NCBI RefSeq assembly: GCF_012223425.1
Contig: NZ_CP038798.1
Location: 124,001 to 188,000, forward strand
Direction of reading: 5' to 3'
DNA length: 64,000 nt
Source of the DNA: Mycolicibacterium frederiksbergense
GTDB taxonomy: Bacteria; Actinomycetota; Actinomycetes; Mycobacteriales; Mycobacteriaceae
Positions 40,740-49,019 of the stretch are shown here, in pieces. The notes beneath the pieces are model-generated. The model was not told the origin of the DNA. It searched no databases and was given only the letters and a program-made list of their open reading frames with translations. Position 1 is the first letter of the stretch, and every line of letters begins with the position of its first letter. Position numbers and translations under genes: made by a program.

Positions 40740-42178
40740 GCCTGCCGCCGTTTCCGAGTGACTGTGGCAATGAAGAACAGCGTGACGAGTACCCCGACTG
40801 CCGTGCCGGCGCCAACAAGGGCGACGATCATCGGCCGATGGTCGGGTGGCGGTGGCGGTGGCGGTGGGTGCAGGGGCCGGGTGAGATGTTCGACCGGTTG
40901 AGCCGGACCCAGTGGCACGTCATAGTTGAGCGCGGCCACCGGGTCGATGGCCCCGTACCCCATGCGGTTGTCCACCACCGCGCCCCCGGCGACGTCCTGC
41001 GGGGAGGCCGCCGGTGAGTGGGCGGTTGCCTCGATGCGGCGGATCACCTGCGCAGCAGTCAGGTTGGGGTACTTCGAGCGGATCAGCGCGGCGAGACCGC
41101 TGACGTACGGCGCGGCGAACGAGGTGCCGTTGATGGGCCGCAGCACTCCGGCGCGTGCATCGAAGGTCGCGTTCATCACCCCGCCTTTGTCGTCAAGACC
41201 CTCGATGAACACCCCGGGGGCGGCGGCCCCGATCCAGGGCCCGGACAGACTGATCTCGCGGTTGTTGGTGTCTACGGCGGGCTGGCCGCTGCCGTCGGTT
41301 GCGCTCACCGAGAGCACGTAGTCGGAGAACCACGCCGGGGTGGATATGGTCACCACGCCGTTCCAGTTCCGGGGGTCTTTGGCGCTGGTGGCGTCGATGT
41401 CGGGATTCTGCGCGCACCCGGCACCGCCCAGGTTGCCACCGGCGGCGACGACGACCATGTCCTTGTCCACCGCGGCGTAGCGAATGGCCGCCCCCAGGGT
41501 GGTCTGGTCAACGGGTTTGAGGACCGGGATGCAGCTGACGATGGAGATGTTCATTACTTTGGCGCCCGTATTGGCGGCCAGGACAACGGCTTTGGCCAGC
41601 GAGGAGACCGTTCCGGCACGCCGGTCGGCTTCGACGTCGGCCGAGGACGGGTTCACCGGCACCCATGCTTCTGAGGACTGGCGGATGGAAATGATGTCGG
41701 CGTCGGGGACCACGCCCACCAGACCGTCGGTTTGGCTCGGTTGTGCGCCAAGGATGCTGGCGACCACAGTGCCGTGAGCATCGCAGTCCTGCAACCCATT
41801 TGCCGCTTCGTCCACGTAATCGCCGCCTCCATGGACGTGAGGTAGCCGCGGTGAGACGTTGACCCCGGTGTCGACCATCGCGATCGTCTGACCGGCCCCC
41901 CGCCCTGCGGATTGCCATAGGGCGGGAATGTCCATGAACGCTTGTGACGCGGTGGGCGCCCCCAGATCGGTGTCGGGCATCAGGCCCGAGGGAGTGCACA
42001 CATGTTCTTGACGCAGCGGCAATTCCGGTCCCAACGGCAGCGGGTCGGGGACCGCACCCGGATCGATTACCGGGGGTGGGATGGCCCCGGCAACACCCGA
42101 GCTGACCGGGATGATCATCACCAACGAGCTGATCGCGGCAGCGCACAACGCTCTCCGGCTCCACGACGGCCCGGTCAT
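40736..42178 (-). CDS. mycP: Mycosin MycP, subtilisin-like protease of the ESX system
   Basis: A 480-residue protein from the ATG in the ATGA overlap with eccD. It has a signal peptide (RRALCAAAISSLVMIIPVSSGVAGA), the catalytic Asp in IAMVDTGV near residue 102, His in DAHGTVVASIL near 134, oxyanion Asn in AAGGNLGG, and Ser in NGTSFAAPYVSGL near 352. A Pro-rich stretch precedes a C-terminal membrane helix (MIVALVGAGTAVGVLVTLFFIA). Mycosins stabilise the membrane complex and can trim substrates. All catalytic residues are intact. Confidence 0.96.
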   Translation of the reverse strand: MTGPSWSRRALCAAAISSLVMIIPVSSGVAGAIPPPVIDPGAVPDPLPLGPELPLRQEHVCTPSGLMPDTDLGAPTASQAFMDIPALWQSAGRGAGQTIAMVDTGVNVSPRLPHVHGGGDYVDEAANGLQDCDAHGTVVASILGAQPSQTDGLVGVVPDADIISIRQSSEAWVPVNPSSADVEADRRAGTVSSLAKAVVLAANTGAKVMNISIVSCIPVLKPVDQTTLGAAIRYAAVDKDMVVVAAGGNLGGAGCAQNPDIDATSAKDPRNWNGVVTISTPAWFSDYVLSVSATDGSGQPAVDTNNREISLSGPWIGAAAPGVFIEGLDDKGGVMNATFDARAGVLRPINGTSFAAPYVSGLAALIRSKYPNLTAAQVIRRIEATAHSPAASPQDVAGGAVVDNRMGYGAIDPVAALNYDVPLGPAQPVEHLTRPLHPPPPPPPPDHRPMIVALVGAGTAVGVLVTLFFIATVTRKRRQA

Positions 42179-43689
42179 GACAGCGCCGTCCGGGCCAAGA
42201 AGTACAGGTTGAGTAGCCATACGGTGACCGGAAACACCAGGAACAACAAGAGGTACTCGAACCATTCCAGCAACTTGCGGAACGGTGCGGAAAACGGCCG
42301 CTGCGGCACGATGGCCGCGATTGCCAGCGCCGACAGTCCCACGGCGATGATGATCCCGCCGATGATCAGGCTGACCGTCGGATTGTCGCTCGACAGAGCA
42401 TATTTGAGGCCGAGGGCGGCCGTCATAGCCAGTGCGGTGCCCACGACGGTGACCGCCGCAGCGCGGTCGTCCAGGGCGCGCCCGCCCAGGACGAGGATCG
42501 TGGCGATGCCGAGCACGAACACTGTGCCCAAGATCCAGCGCCCTTGCCCGGGGATGACTACTCCCGCGGCGCCGAGGACGAAGAAGGGCGCCACCGCCGC
42601 GACGATGGACTGGAGATAGCCGTTGGCCGCCTCAGAAGCTCGATACAGATCCTTCGTGCTGGGGGTGCCTTCGGTTTCGGCGGCCACCAACGCTTCGGTC
42701 GCGATGCCCTCGGCGTCGTCGAAGACCAACTTGCCGGTCACCGTCGGAAAGTTCGGCATCGGAACCCGGGCGAGCAGACCCGACAGCGACTCGACCTTCT
42801 TGAGCAGAATCAAGGCCACGACCAAGGCGCCAACCCACAGGTAGTGCATCTCGATACCGATCGCGTGCAGGACGCCCAGCAGCGCCGCACCCAGGCACAC
42901 CAACGTCAGCCAGGCCAGCACCGCAGCCGGTGCCGGGGACAGTGCCCACAAGGCGATCGCAGCCACCATGGTCAGCGTCGCCGCGAGGACGACGTGCCAC
43001 GCCCCCGCCGGTCCGGGCACGGCGGTGTAGCCCGCCACTGCGATCGCGGTCAACGCTCCCGCCCACAGGCCGTAGGCCATGACTGCCACATGCTGGCGCC
43101 ACCACGCCGCGGCGCCACCGAACAGCAGCACCACCGCCAGCCCCGCGGCTGCCGCCGGGGGGACCAGCGGCCAATAGGCACCGGCACGCTGTTCGAGGAT
43201 CCACACCCAGAACAACAGCCCGGACACGATTACTGCCGCGGTCGCGGCAGTCACCGAGGCCACGGTCAGTGCCGTGCGGGCGGTGACCGATTTGAAGCGT
43301 TGAGCGTTGAAGTGGGCAATGGCCGAGGAGGCGTTCTCGATCACTTCGGTGAAGGACACCTCGGCGTCGTCGACCTCCAAGATCAACAGGCTGCCGTCGG
43401 TGATGCCTTGTTCGCGCAACGATTGACCGCGAGTCAAGACAGCGCCACCGACCCGCTTGAGCGACACCGTGCCGGGGGTGATCAGGTCGTTTTCGTCCGG
43501 GCTGCGGACCTCGTCGCCGGCACTCGCCACCTGGGCCAGCACCTCGTTGACCACCGTGGCCACCGCTTCGGTGGCTGGCAGGACCAGATCGGTCTGCCGA
43601 TCTCCGAACAGCACCGCCACACGGACCTGCTCCCGTAGCCGCACCTGCGCGGCCGGCCGAATGCCGGTGCGCTCCGATACCGCGCTCAC
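42175..43689 (-). CDS. eccD: EccD, type VII secretion integral membrane channel component
   Basis: A 504-residue protein from the GTG in the GTGA overlap with espI; an ATG at 43704 would lengthen the overlap. The N-terminal 100 residues are the ubiquitin-like EccD domain (VRVAVLFGDRQTDLVLPATEAVATVVNEV, SLREQGITDGSLLIL). About eleven membrane helices follow, from LTVASVTAATAAVIVSGLLFW to LLLFLVFPVTVWLLNLYFLA. EccD dimers line the ESX inner-membrane pore. The gene is tightly coupled to espI and mycP. Confidence 0.95.
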   Translation of the reverse strand: MSAVSERTGIRPAAQVRLREQVRVAVLFGDRQTDLVLPATEAVATVVNEVLAQVASAGDEVRSPDENDLITPGTVSLKRVGGAVLTRGQSLREQGITDGSLLILEVDDAEVSFTEVIENASSAIAHFNAQRFKSVTARTALTVASVTAATAAVIVSGLLFWVWILEQRAGAYWPLVPPAAAAGLAVVLLFGGAAAWWRQHVAVMAYGLWAGALTAIAVAGYTAVPGPAGAWHVVLAATLTMVAAIALWALSPAPAAVLAWLTLVCLGAALLGVLHAIGIEMHYLWVGALVVALILLKKVESLSGLLARVPMPNFPTVTGKLVFDDAEGIATEALVAAETEGTPSTKDLYRASEAANGYLQSIVAAVAPFFVLGAAGVVIPGQGRWILGTVFVLGIATILVLGGRALDDRAAAVTVVGTALAMTAALGLKYALSSDNPTVSLIIGGIIIAVGLSALAIAAIVPQRPFSAPFRKLLEWFEYLLLFLVFPVTVWLLNLYFLARTALS

Positions 43690-45387
43690 TGCCGCGTACC
43701 CCATTGGCCGTTGTTGGGCTCACCCCACGAACCGGGGTAGCCGCCGCCTTGTGTGGGCGGGCGCGGTGGCTGTCCCGCCGGCGGCCCGATGACACGTTGC
43801 TGGCGTGCGGCGGGATCGCGGTCGGTGGCGCGGGCAAATCCGTCGGCCAACGACGCGGCGGCTTCGATGTAATGCAACGCGGTTTCGGGCTGCAACCGGT
43901 CAAACTCGATGGGGACCGCATCACTGAGATGCGGATCGAAGTCGATCGTGTGTACCGACCGCACCGTGCGCTCGAAGTCGGCGTGCAGTTGCTTGACTTG
44001 CGCGCTGGCGTTGACCTTGTTGATGTTGCTGACGATCACGACCGCCTCGCGCACCAGATGCGGATAGCCGCTCTCCAACAGCCAGTTCAAGGTGTCGGCC
44101 GCGCCCTGGGCTCCGTCGAGGCGCGTTGTGGACGGCACGACGATCGAGTCGACCCGGACGTGCTCGAGCAGCGCATGGGTGAGGTCGTCGTCAAGCTGGT
44201 TGCCGCAGTCGACGATGGCGATGGGGTACTGGACCTGCAATTTGGACCACGCCGTGATCAGATCGGCTCCGGTCATCGGTTTGCGGCCCTTGTCGCTGCC
44301 CAGTACTTCCAGACCCGAATGATTGTCCTTGCCGAGATATTCGCGAAAATCGCTGTAATCACGCAAGTTTTGGTCGCTGTTGAGTCCGCGCCACGACATG
44401 GTGGACGGCTCGTCGATACGGCGTGCCAAGTTGCCGTTGGCCGGGTTGGCGTCGATCGCCACGATCTTCTCGTCGCGGTACTTCGCCAGCGCCGCGCCCA
44501 GTAGCACCGTGGTGCTGGTCTTGTTGACCCCGCCCTTGGACTGCATCACGGCGATGACGTACTTGCCCCGCAAGTTGACCTTGAGCCGACGGCGCAGATC
44601 GTTCCAATGCGCTTCCTTCTTCGACAAGCCGACGTTGATCCGGGTGACCGCGTATAGGCCGTGCCGCCAACCGGTTTCGGGCACCGGCTTGTACGGTCCG
44701 GCGATCTGGCCCTCGTGAATCTGGGCGCGCATCGCACCGACCGAGGCGAACGGGTCGTTCTCCACGCGCGCACCGTGGCGAGCCTCGTCGGCAGCTGACG
44801 GACCGTAGCCGGGCGGAGCTGCGGGTGGGGTCCGGGCTGGCGCAGCATCCCGGCCTGGGGCCGCCAAACGGCCCTTCTTGGCGCGGTGGCCCGCCGTAAG
44901 ACGGCGGCGGGGGCGGGGGCGGCGGATTGTTGAACGTTCGGGGTGGCGGCGCGGTGTGGCGTCCACCCTCGGGGTCCTGAGCGCCCCCCTGCCGTGGCCG
45001 GGGAGCGGCGGCGCCGTAGTAGCTCGTCGTGGCCTCCGACGCCTGCCCCCCAGACGGTTGCTCGGCGTTGCGCGACGACGGTGGCTCGACGTTGCGCAAG
45101 GCCTCCATGTCGCGGCGCATCTGCTCACGACTGACGACCTGTGTGTGTCCTTCGGCGTCAAGGGGCACAACGGGTTCCGCTGAAGACTGAGCTGGTACGT
45201 AGGACTGTGGTTCGGGTGATCGTGGGGCCACGGGGGCACCCTCGCGCGGCCCGTCGGGCGGGTCGAACGGCGATACGGCCACAGTTGGATCCTCGGCACC
45301 GTCGCTGCGCGGTGGCGGTGGAGGCGGGGTCGATCCGTCGCCGACGTACTGGTCGTAGAAGTCGTTCTCTTTGTTGCTCTCGCTCAT
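43686..45387 (-). pseudogene. espI: EspI-like ParA/MinD-type ATPase, interrupted by an apparent frameshift
   Basis: Two frames together make one EspI-like protein. The N-terminal part starts at 45387 (GGGAG upstream), reads MSESNKENDFYDQYVGDG, and is acidic and Pro-rich (FNNPPPPPPPPSYGG, near 44910). The C-terminal part, in another frame, contains GWRHGLYAVTRINVGLSKKE, the deviant Walker A SKGGVNKTSTT near 44530, IVAIDANPANGNLARR and VDCGNQLDD, as in EspI and other MinD-like ATPases. The switch must lie between about 44820 and 44880 and corresponds to one extra base or two missing bases. EspI is a regulatory, often dispensable ESX ATPase, so loss is tolerable. A sequencing error in this GC-rich stretch is equally possible, in which case the gene is intact. 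Confidence 0.8.
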
Positions 45388-45500
45388 CTGTTCTCCCAAA
45401 CATCGTGTCGAGGCTGAGCCCGACTCCCCCAACAATCCCTACACTGAAAATAACACAACTGCGGCAATCGACGCAGTACGTGAACACATGAATTGTGTTT

Positions 45501-46439
45501 TTATTTGGATCGGGAGTGTCCCTCCCAGGTGGTGCCCACGGTGGCCACCAAAGCCCGCAAGGCGTTCCCGCCCGCGTCCGGAGTGCCCGGGACGATCTGG
45601 GTCCACCACGTACGGTCCTCACCGAGGATCGGGCCGGTGACGATGCGACCCTCAGCGGTGTCGGTGACCGCCGCCGACGCCATCGCGACGTGCTCTCCGC
45701 GGGAATCATGGATGGTCAACGCAAAGCTGACCTCCATCAGCGGCTGATCGGCCGCCAAGGTCAGAATGCGACGTTGGTCAGTGTTGAGGTTGAGTGCGGC
45801 CAGCGCAGCAGCCGGGGTGTGGTCGCCGACGACGATCTTGGCGAAGCTGTCGACCAGGTCGGCGGTGCGCACCGTCACCGGCGGCAGCGACGCCGGCTCG
45901 ACCGGGCCTCGCCCCCGGTCGCAGAGCACCATGATCCGTTCGAACAGCGCGCGAAGAGACGGCACGGTAGCCACCTCCTCGATGGTGACGTCTTCGGCCA
46001 CCTCGGGACCGCTGCGCGAAATGGCAGCGTGGGACTTGCCGCGGCGGGCGATCACCATCCGCATGAACTCCACACCGGGGCGCTTCACGTCCACGGTGAG
46101 CGCAATATCGGGGGAAGAGAGAGTTTCAAGCCAGCGCGCCACCGTCGGGTGCACAGTGTCCTCGTCGAGGATGGCGCCCGCTTCACGCAGAACCTCAATT
46201 CCAGGATGGCCGGTGGGTCGGCCGCTGGCGGACACGTAAGGCCGCAGCAGCATCGCCGGGGGCAACAACTCGATGCCGCACAGCGCTTGCAGCAGCCAGG
46301 CGCCCTCGCGCGTGGTGTCGATCGCGGTGATGGCCCGAGGCCCGGGAACGGGCGGCGGGGGGCGCTTGATGAACGACGGTGGTCGGGTCACGGGTGGGCC
46401 AGCCTCTGCTCGGGTATTAGACAGTCTCTTTTTCGCCAC
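45501..46439 (-). CDS. espG: EspG, ESX-specific chaperone for PE/PPE proteins
   Basis: A 312-residue protein with a basic, Pro-rich N-terminus (FIKRPPPPVPGPR). The EspG fold is visible in AWLLQALCGIELLPPAMLLRPY, TLSSPDIALTVDVKRPG, FMRMVIARRGKSHAAISR and, near the end, GRIVTGPILGEDRTWWTQIVPG. EspG binds the PPE tip of PE-PPE pairs and keeps them soluble until export. The system-specific gene lies directly after the PE, PPE and Esx genes it would serve. A GTG start is used without a clear Shine-Dalgarno sequence. A 113-bp spacer separates it from espI. Confidence 0.9.
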   Translation of the reverse strand: MAKKRLSNTRAEAGPPVTRPPSFIKRPPPPVPGPRAITAIDTTREGAWLLQALCGIELLPPAMLLRPYVSASGRPTGHPGIEVLREAGAILDEDTVHPTVARWLETLSSPDIALTVDVKRPGVEFMRMVIARRGKSHAAISRSGPEVAEDVTIEEVATVPSLRALFERIMVLCDRGRGPVEPASLPPVTVRTADLVDSFAKIVVGDHTPAAALAALNLNTDQRRILTLAADQPLMEVSFALTIHDSRGEHVAMASAAVTDTAEGRIVTGPILGEDRTWWTQIVPGTPDAGGNALRALVATVGTTWEGHSRSK

Positions 46440-46528
46440 AGCGGCCCGGCGTCAGGCTGGTCCACGCCGTTGTCGGCGCGTCCAGCCCTTCGCCGGGCCG
46501 CAGAGTTAGCTCGGTTCAGCAGCGCAGC

Positions 46529-46819
46529 TCAGTACTGCGCTGCCGACTTACCGTCAGCGTCGGTCATGCCGTCATTGGCCTGCATCAGCACCATGCCGGC
46601 CTTCTCGATGGTCTGCTTGCTCTGGTCGTACTTCTGGTTGAGCGAGGTGATGACCTCCTGGAACGCGTCCGAGCCCCTACCGCCGAAGTTGTCGGCGTTG
46701 GCGTTCACCGTCTGCAGGGAATGCTGGTGGTTGGATTCGGTCTGACTTGCGGCTTGGCCGATCTGCTGAGCCGCATCCGCGATCGCAGCGGTGTTGTAGT
46801 GAATGACTCCGTCTGACAT
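46529..46819 (-). CDS. EsxA-like WXG100-family protein (Trp replaced by Phe)
   Basis: A 96-residue protein with AAAGGACC before the ATG. Size and helix-turn-helix hairpin fit the WXG100 family (HYNTAAIADAAQQIGQAASQ, then NFGGRGSDAFQEVITSLNQKYDQ, then TIEKAGMVLMQANDG). The turn reads FGG instead of WxG, so the signature Trp is absent. It forms an adjacent pair with the second Esx gene, as for EsxA/EsxB heterodimers. Secretion by the ESX machine encoded around it is expected. Confidence 0.88.
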   Translation of the reverse strand: MSDGVIHYNTAAIADAAQQIGQAASQTESNHQHSLQTVNANADNFGGRGSDAFQEVITSLNQKYDQSKQTIEKAGMVLMQANDGMTDADGKSAAQY

Positions 46820-46867
46820 GAGGGTCCTTTCGGTGACCTGAGGATTGTGGGGTGGAAGTGCGAGCGC

Positions 46868-47179
46868 TTAAACGATCAGGTTGCCGACACCGCTGATCAT
46901 CGCGCTGCCATGCTCGTCGGCGCTGGACAGGATCTGGGCGTTGTTGCCCATCTTGTGCGAGTGGTCGGCGAAGGCGGTAGCGAACTGCTGACCCTGGTGT
47001 TGTAGCTGCTCGCCGACGTTCTGCATCGCCGTGCCTGCTCCACCTCGCAGCGCCGGGGCGAGCCCCTCCAACGTGCTGCCGAGCGACTTCATGATGGCGG
47101 CCTGCTGATCGGAGATCTCCTGCAGGCTGCCGGCGTCGCGGCCGATGGCCTCAATGTCGCCATGGATGGGTCCAGTCAT
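46868..47179 (-). CDS. EsxB-like WXG100-family protein lacking Trp and Tyr signature residues
   Basis: A 103-residue protein from the ATG at 47179 with AAGGAC upstream. It aligns with EsxB around LRGGAGTAMQNV (WRGAAGTAAQ in M. tuberculosis EsxB), so the WXG Trp is Leu. Its C-terminal ILSSADEHG lines up with the EsxB export signal QYSRADEEQ, giving Leu in place of Tyr in YxxxD/E. Despite both changes, gene pair, size and predicted hairpin agree with EsxB. It is the probable partner of the 96-residue Esx protein downstream (48-bp gap). Confidence 0.85.
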   Translation of the reverse strand: MTGPIHGDIEAIGRDAGSLQEISDQQAAIMKSLGSTLEGLAPALRGGAGTAMQNVGEQLQHQGQQFATAFADHSHKMGNNAQILSSADEHGSAMISGVGNLIV

Positions 47180-47264
47180 GGAATGTCCTTTCAAATAAGG
47201 GATTTGGTGAAACTGTTATGAGCCCAGGTGTGCGGATGTTCCGCATTGGGTGTGGACGTCGGTG

Positions 47265-48482
47265 TCACGTTGTTCGCTCGCCGACCCCCTCCCCCGGTCG
47301 GAAGACCGCCCCCCCGCCCCCGGTGATCACCGGAACCGCCGCGGGTGCCCGGTAGAGGGCCGCCAGCGAAGTCAGCGGTGTGTTCTTGCGCTTGGCTTCC
47401 TCTTTGTTCTGGTCCCCAGCGGCGGCGTGCCCCATCGGACCCATCATGGCTCCGCTGCTGCCCATCCCGGCGCCGCTGACTTGAGCGCCGGAAGCCAAGC
47501 GTGCTTCGTTGACGCGCGACAACGCGGACTCGGGCGTGGAGGACGCCGCGTTGATTGCCGGCGAGGAGCCAAAGCTGGCCGGTCCACGCAGAGCGCCGAT
47601 GCCGCCGCCGAGCCCGCCGCCGCCACCACCGGCGCCTCCTCCACCGACGAGGTTGGCCGCCACCGGCCCGCCAGCCGCGGGGGTGGCCGTGAGCCAGTCC
47701 GCGGTGGTGGCCGACGCCAGCGCATCGGCGGGATTGCCGCCCATGCCCCCTTGCAGAAGCGACATCAACGGCTGCATGGCCTGCTGAGGGAACTGGGACA
47801 AGCTACTGAGCGGTCCTCCCTGCCCCAGCTGGCCGGCCATGCCGCCGATCTGCCCCAGCGGACCCATGAACGCGTTCATCGCCCCTTCGCCGCCGCCACC
47901 AAGCAGGTCTGATGCCTTCTCTTGCGGTGCAGGCATCGACGGTGTGGCGCCGCCGGTGGCGGTAGCCGGGGGTGGAGGCGGCAACGGGGGCAGGGCCTGG
48001 ATCGGCATGGACGCCGCGGCGTACTCGTACTTGTTCGACGCCGCAGTCACCCACATCCGGCCGTAATTCGCCCGATTGACACCGATCGCGGGGGTGAGCA
48101 TGCCCAGGAAGTTGTTCGCTTGGAGCGTGCCGTGCTCCACCTGGTTCTCCCCGATTTCCCCCGGCGTAGGGGTGGCAGCCTTGAGGGTCTCGAACGCCAG
48201 GGCCACCTCGTGGATGACGGCTGCTTGGGCTTCGATCTGACCTGCCGCAGCGGCCTGCCAGAGCATCAACGGCACCTTCGACAGCACCGCGAGCTGACCG
48301 GTCGGGTCAGGCCACGACATGGCCAGGGCCGAGTTGATCGCTTCCTGACCTCCCAGGTTGGCGATCAGCCCCGCAGCCACGGCGACCAGATTCTCCGCGG
48401 CAGCCACGAAGCTGGACGAGCCAGGTCCGAACCAAAAGCCCGCACTGTTGAGCTCTGGTGGCTCCGCACCCCATTCAGGCAT
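47265..48482 (-). CDS. PPE family protein
   Basis: A 405-residue protein. Residues 1-165 are a PPE domain: WGAEPPELNSAGFWFGPGSSSF, SWPDPTGQL at the WxG-like position, QAAVIHEVALAFETLKAATPTPGEIGENQ, and NNFLGMLTPAIGVNRANYGRMW. The rest is Pro- then Gly/Met-rich and ends with RAPAAVPVITGGGGAVF. PPE proteins pair with a PE partner and are handed to EccC by EspG; the PE gene is immediately upstream (38-bp gap) and espG follows the esx pair. Confidence 0.93.
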   Translation of the reverse strand: MPEWGAEPPELNSAGFWFGPGSSSFVAAAENLVAVAAGLIANLGGQEAINSALAMSWPDPTGQLAVLSKVPLMLWQAAAAGQIEAQAAVIHEVALAFETLKAATPTPGEIGENQVEHGTLQANNFLGMLTPAIGVNRANYGRMWVTAASNKYEYAAASMPIQALPPLPPPPPATATGGATPSMPAPQEKASDLLGGGGEGAMNAFMGPLGQIGGMAGQLGQGGPLSSLSQFPQQAMQPLMSLLQGGMGGNPADALASATTADWLTATPAAGGPVAANLVGGGGAGGGGGGLGGGIGALRGPASFGSSPAINAASSTPESALSRVNEARLASGAQVSGAGMGSSGAMMGPMGHAAAGDQNKEEAKRKNTPLTSLAALYRAPAAVPVITGGGGAVFRPGEGVGERTT

Positions 48483-48520
48483 CGTGTGGCCTTAATTCCC
48501 CGTGATCAATCAGCGGTCGG

Positions 48521-48829
48521 TTAGAGGATTCCGCCGATGGCGGTGTAGTTCATCGCATCGGCGAGGTCTGTGATGACCGCTGAAGCGCCCATCGCGACGC
48601 CGTGCTCGGCATGGAACGCGGCACCGGCTTGGATGACCGCTGAGGCCTCCGTCGCCAGCGTCATGATCTTCGCGGCGTTGGCCGCGCTGATCTCCTCCAG
48701 GCCCGGGGGGACCACGGCCGCCGAGGCGGCGGCCTGGCCACCGTGCGCTGCGGCTTCACCGGCCAGGCCCGCGGCCGCGCCCGACGACCCAGTGACCGCT
48801 GCGGGCTCGATCATGATGAAAGGGTCCAT
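48521..48829 (-). CDS. PE family protein
   Basis: A 102-residue protein consisting of a PE domain only (MDPFIMIEPAAVTGSSGAAAG, VPPGLEEISAANAAKIMTLATEAS, AFHAEHGVAMGASAV). The canonical export motif after the second helix (AYASAEAAN type) reads ITDLADAMN here, with Thr in place of Tyr. AGGAG lies 7 bases before the ATG. It is the first gene of the PE-PPE-esx-espG unit and follows a promoter-like element at 48868-48888. Confidence 0.9.
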   Translation of the reverse strand: MDPFIMIEPAAVTGSSGAAAGLAGEAAAHGGQAAASAAVVPPGLEEISAANAAKIMTLATEASAVIQAGAAFHAEHGVAMGASAVITDLADAMNYTAIGGIL

Positions 48830-48867
48830 AGGAAACTCCTCACTTTCAGGTGGGACTGCTTTGCCGA

Positions 48868-48888
48868 CAGTCTATACACGACGAAGCA
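48868..48888 (-). promoter_or_regulatory. Promoter-like element upstream of the PE gene, shared with 58973-58993
   Basis: On the minus strand it begins TGCTT and ends GTGTATAGACTG. TAGACT matches the TANNNT -10 consensus, about 40 bases before the ATG at 48829. A 21-base stretch of equal length and largely the same sequence precedes the gene at 58933 at the same distance. Confidence 0.5.
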
Positions 48889-48896
48889 GATAACGG

Positions 48897-48910
48897 AACA
48901 CGTAAACGTC
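48897..48910 (-). promoter_or_regulatory. ACGTAAACGT-type element upstream of the PE promoter
   Basis: Minus strand GACGTTTACGTGTT, 12 of 14 bases identical to the element at 35887-35900, in the same orientation relative to the downstream gene. It lies just upstream of the -10 region and could be an activator or repressor site. Confidence 0.35.
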
Positions 48911-49019
48911 TGCTTGTTCACGAATCATGCAGTTTTCAACAGCAGTAGGCGGACACCGCCGTTTGCTACCTCCACGATACGGCCGTATTGACGTAGCCGA
49001 CGACACCAATTTCCGGGCA

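Noticed and set aside
43686..45387. espI ATPase considered as a plasmid partition ParA
   Set aside because: The GWRHGLYAVTRINVGLS stretch, the Pro-rich N-terminus and the place between espG and eccD identify EspI; no ParB or parS is adjacent.
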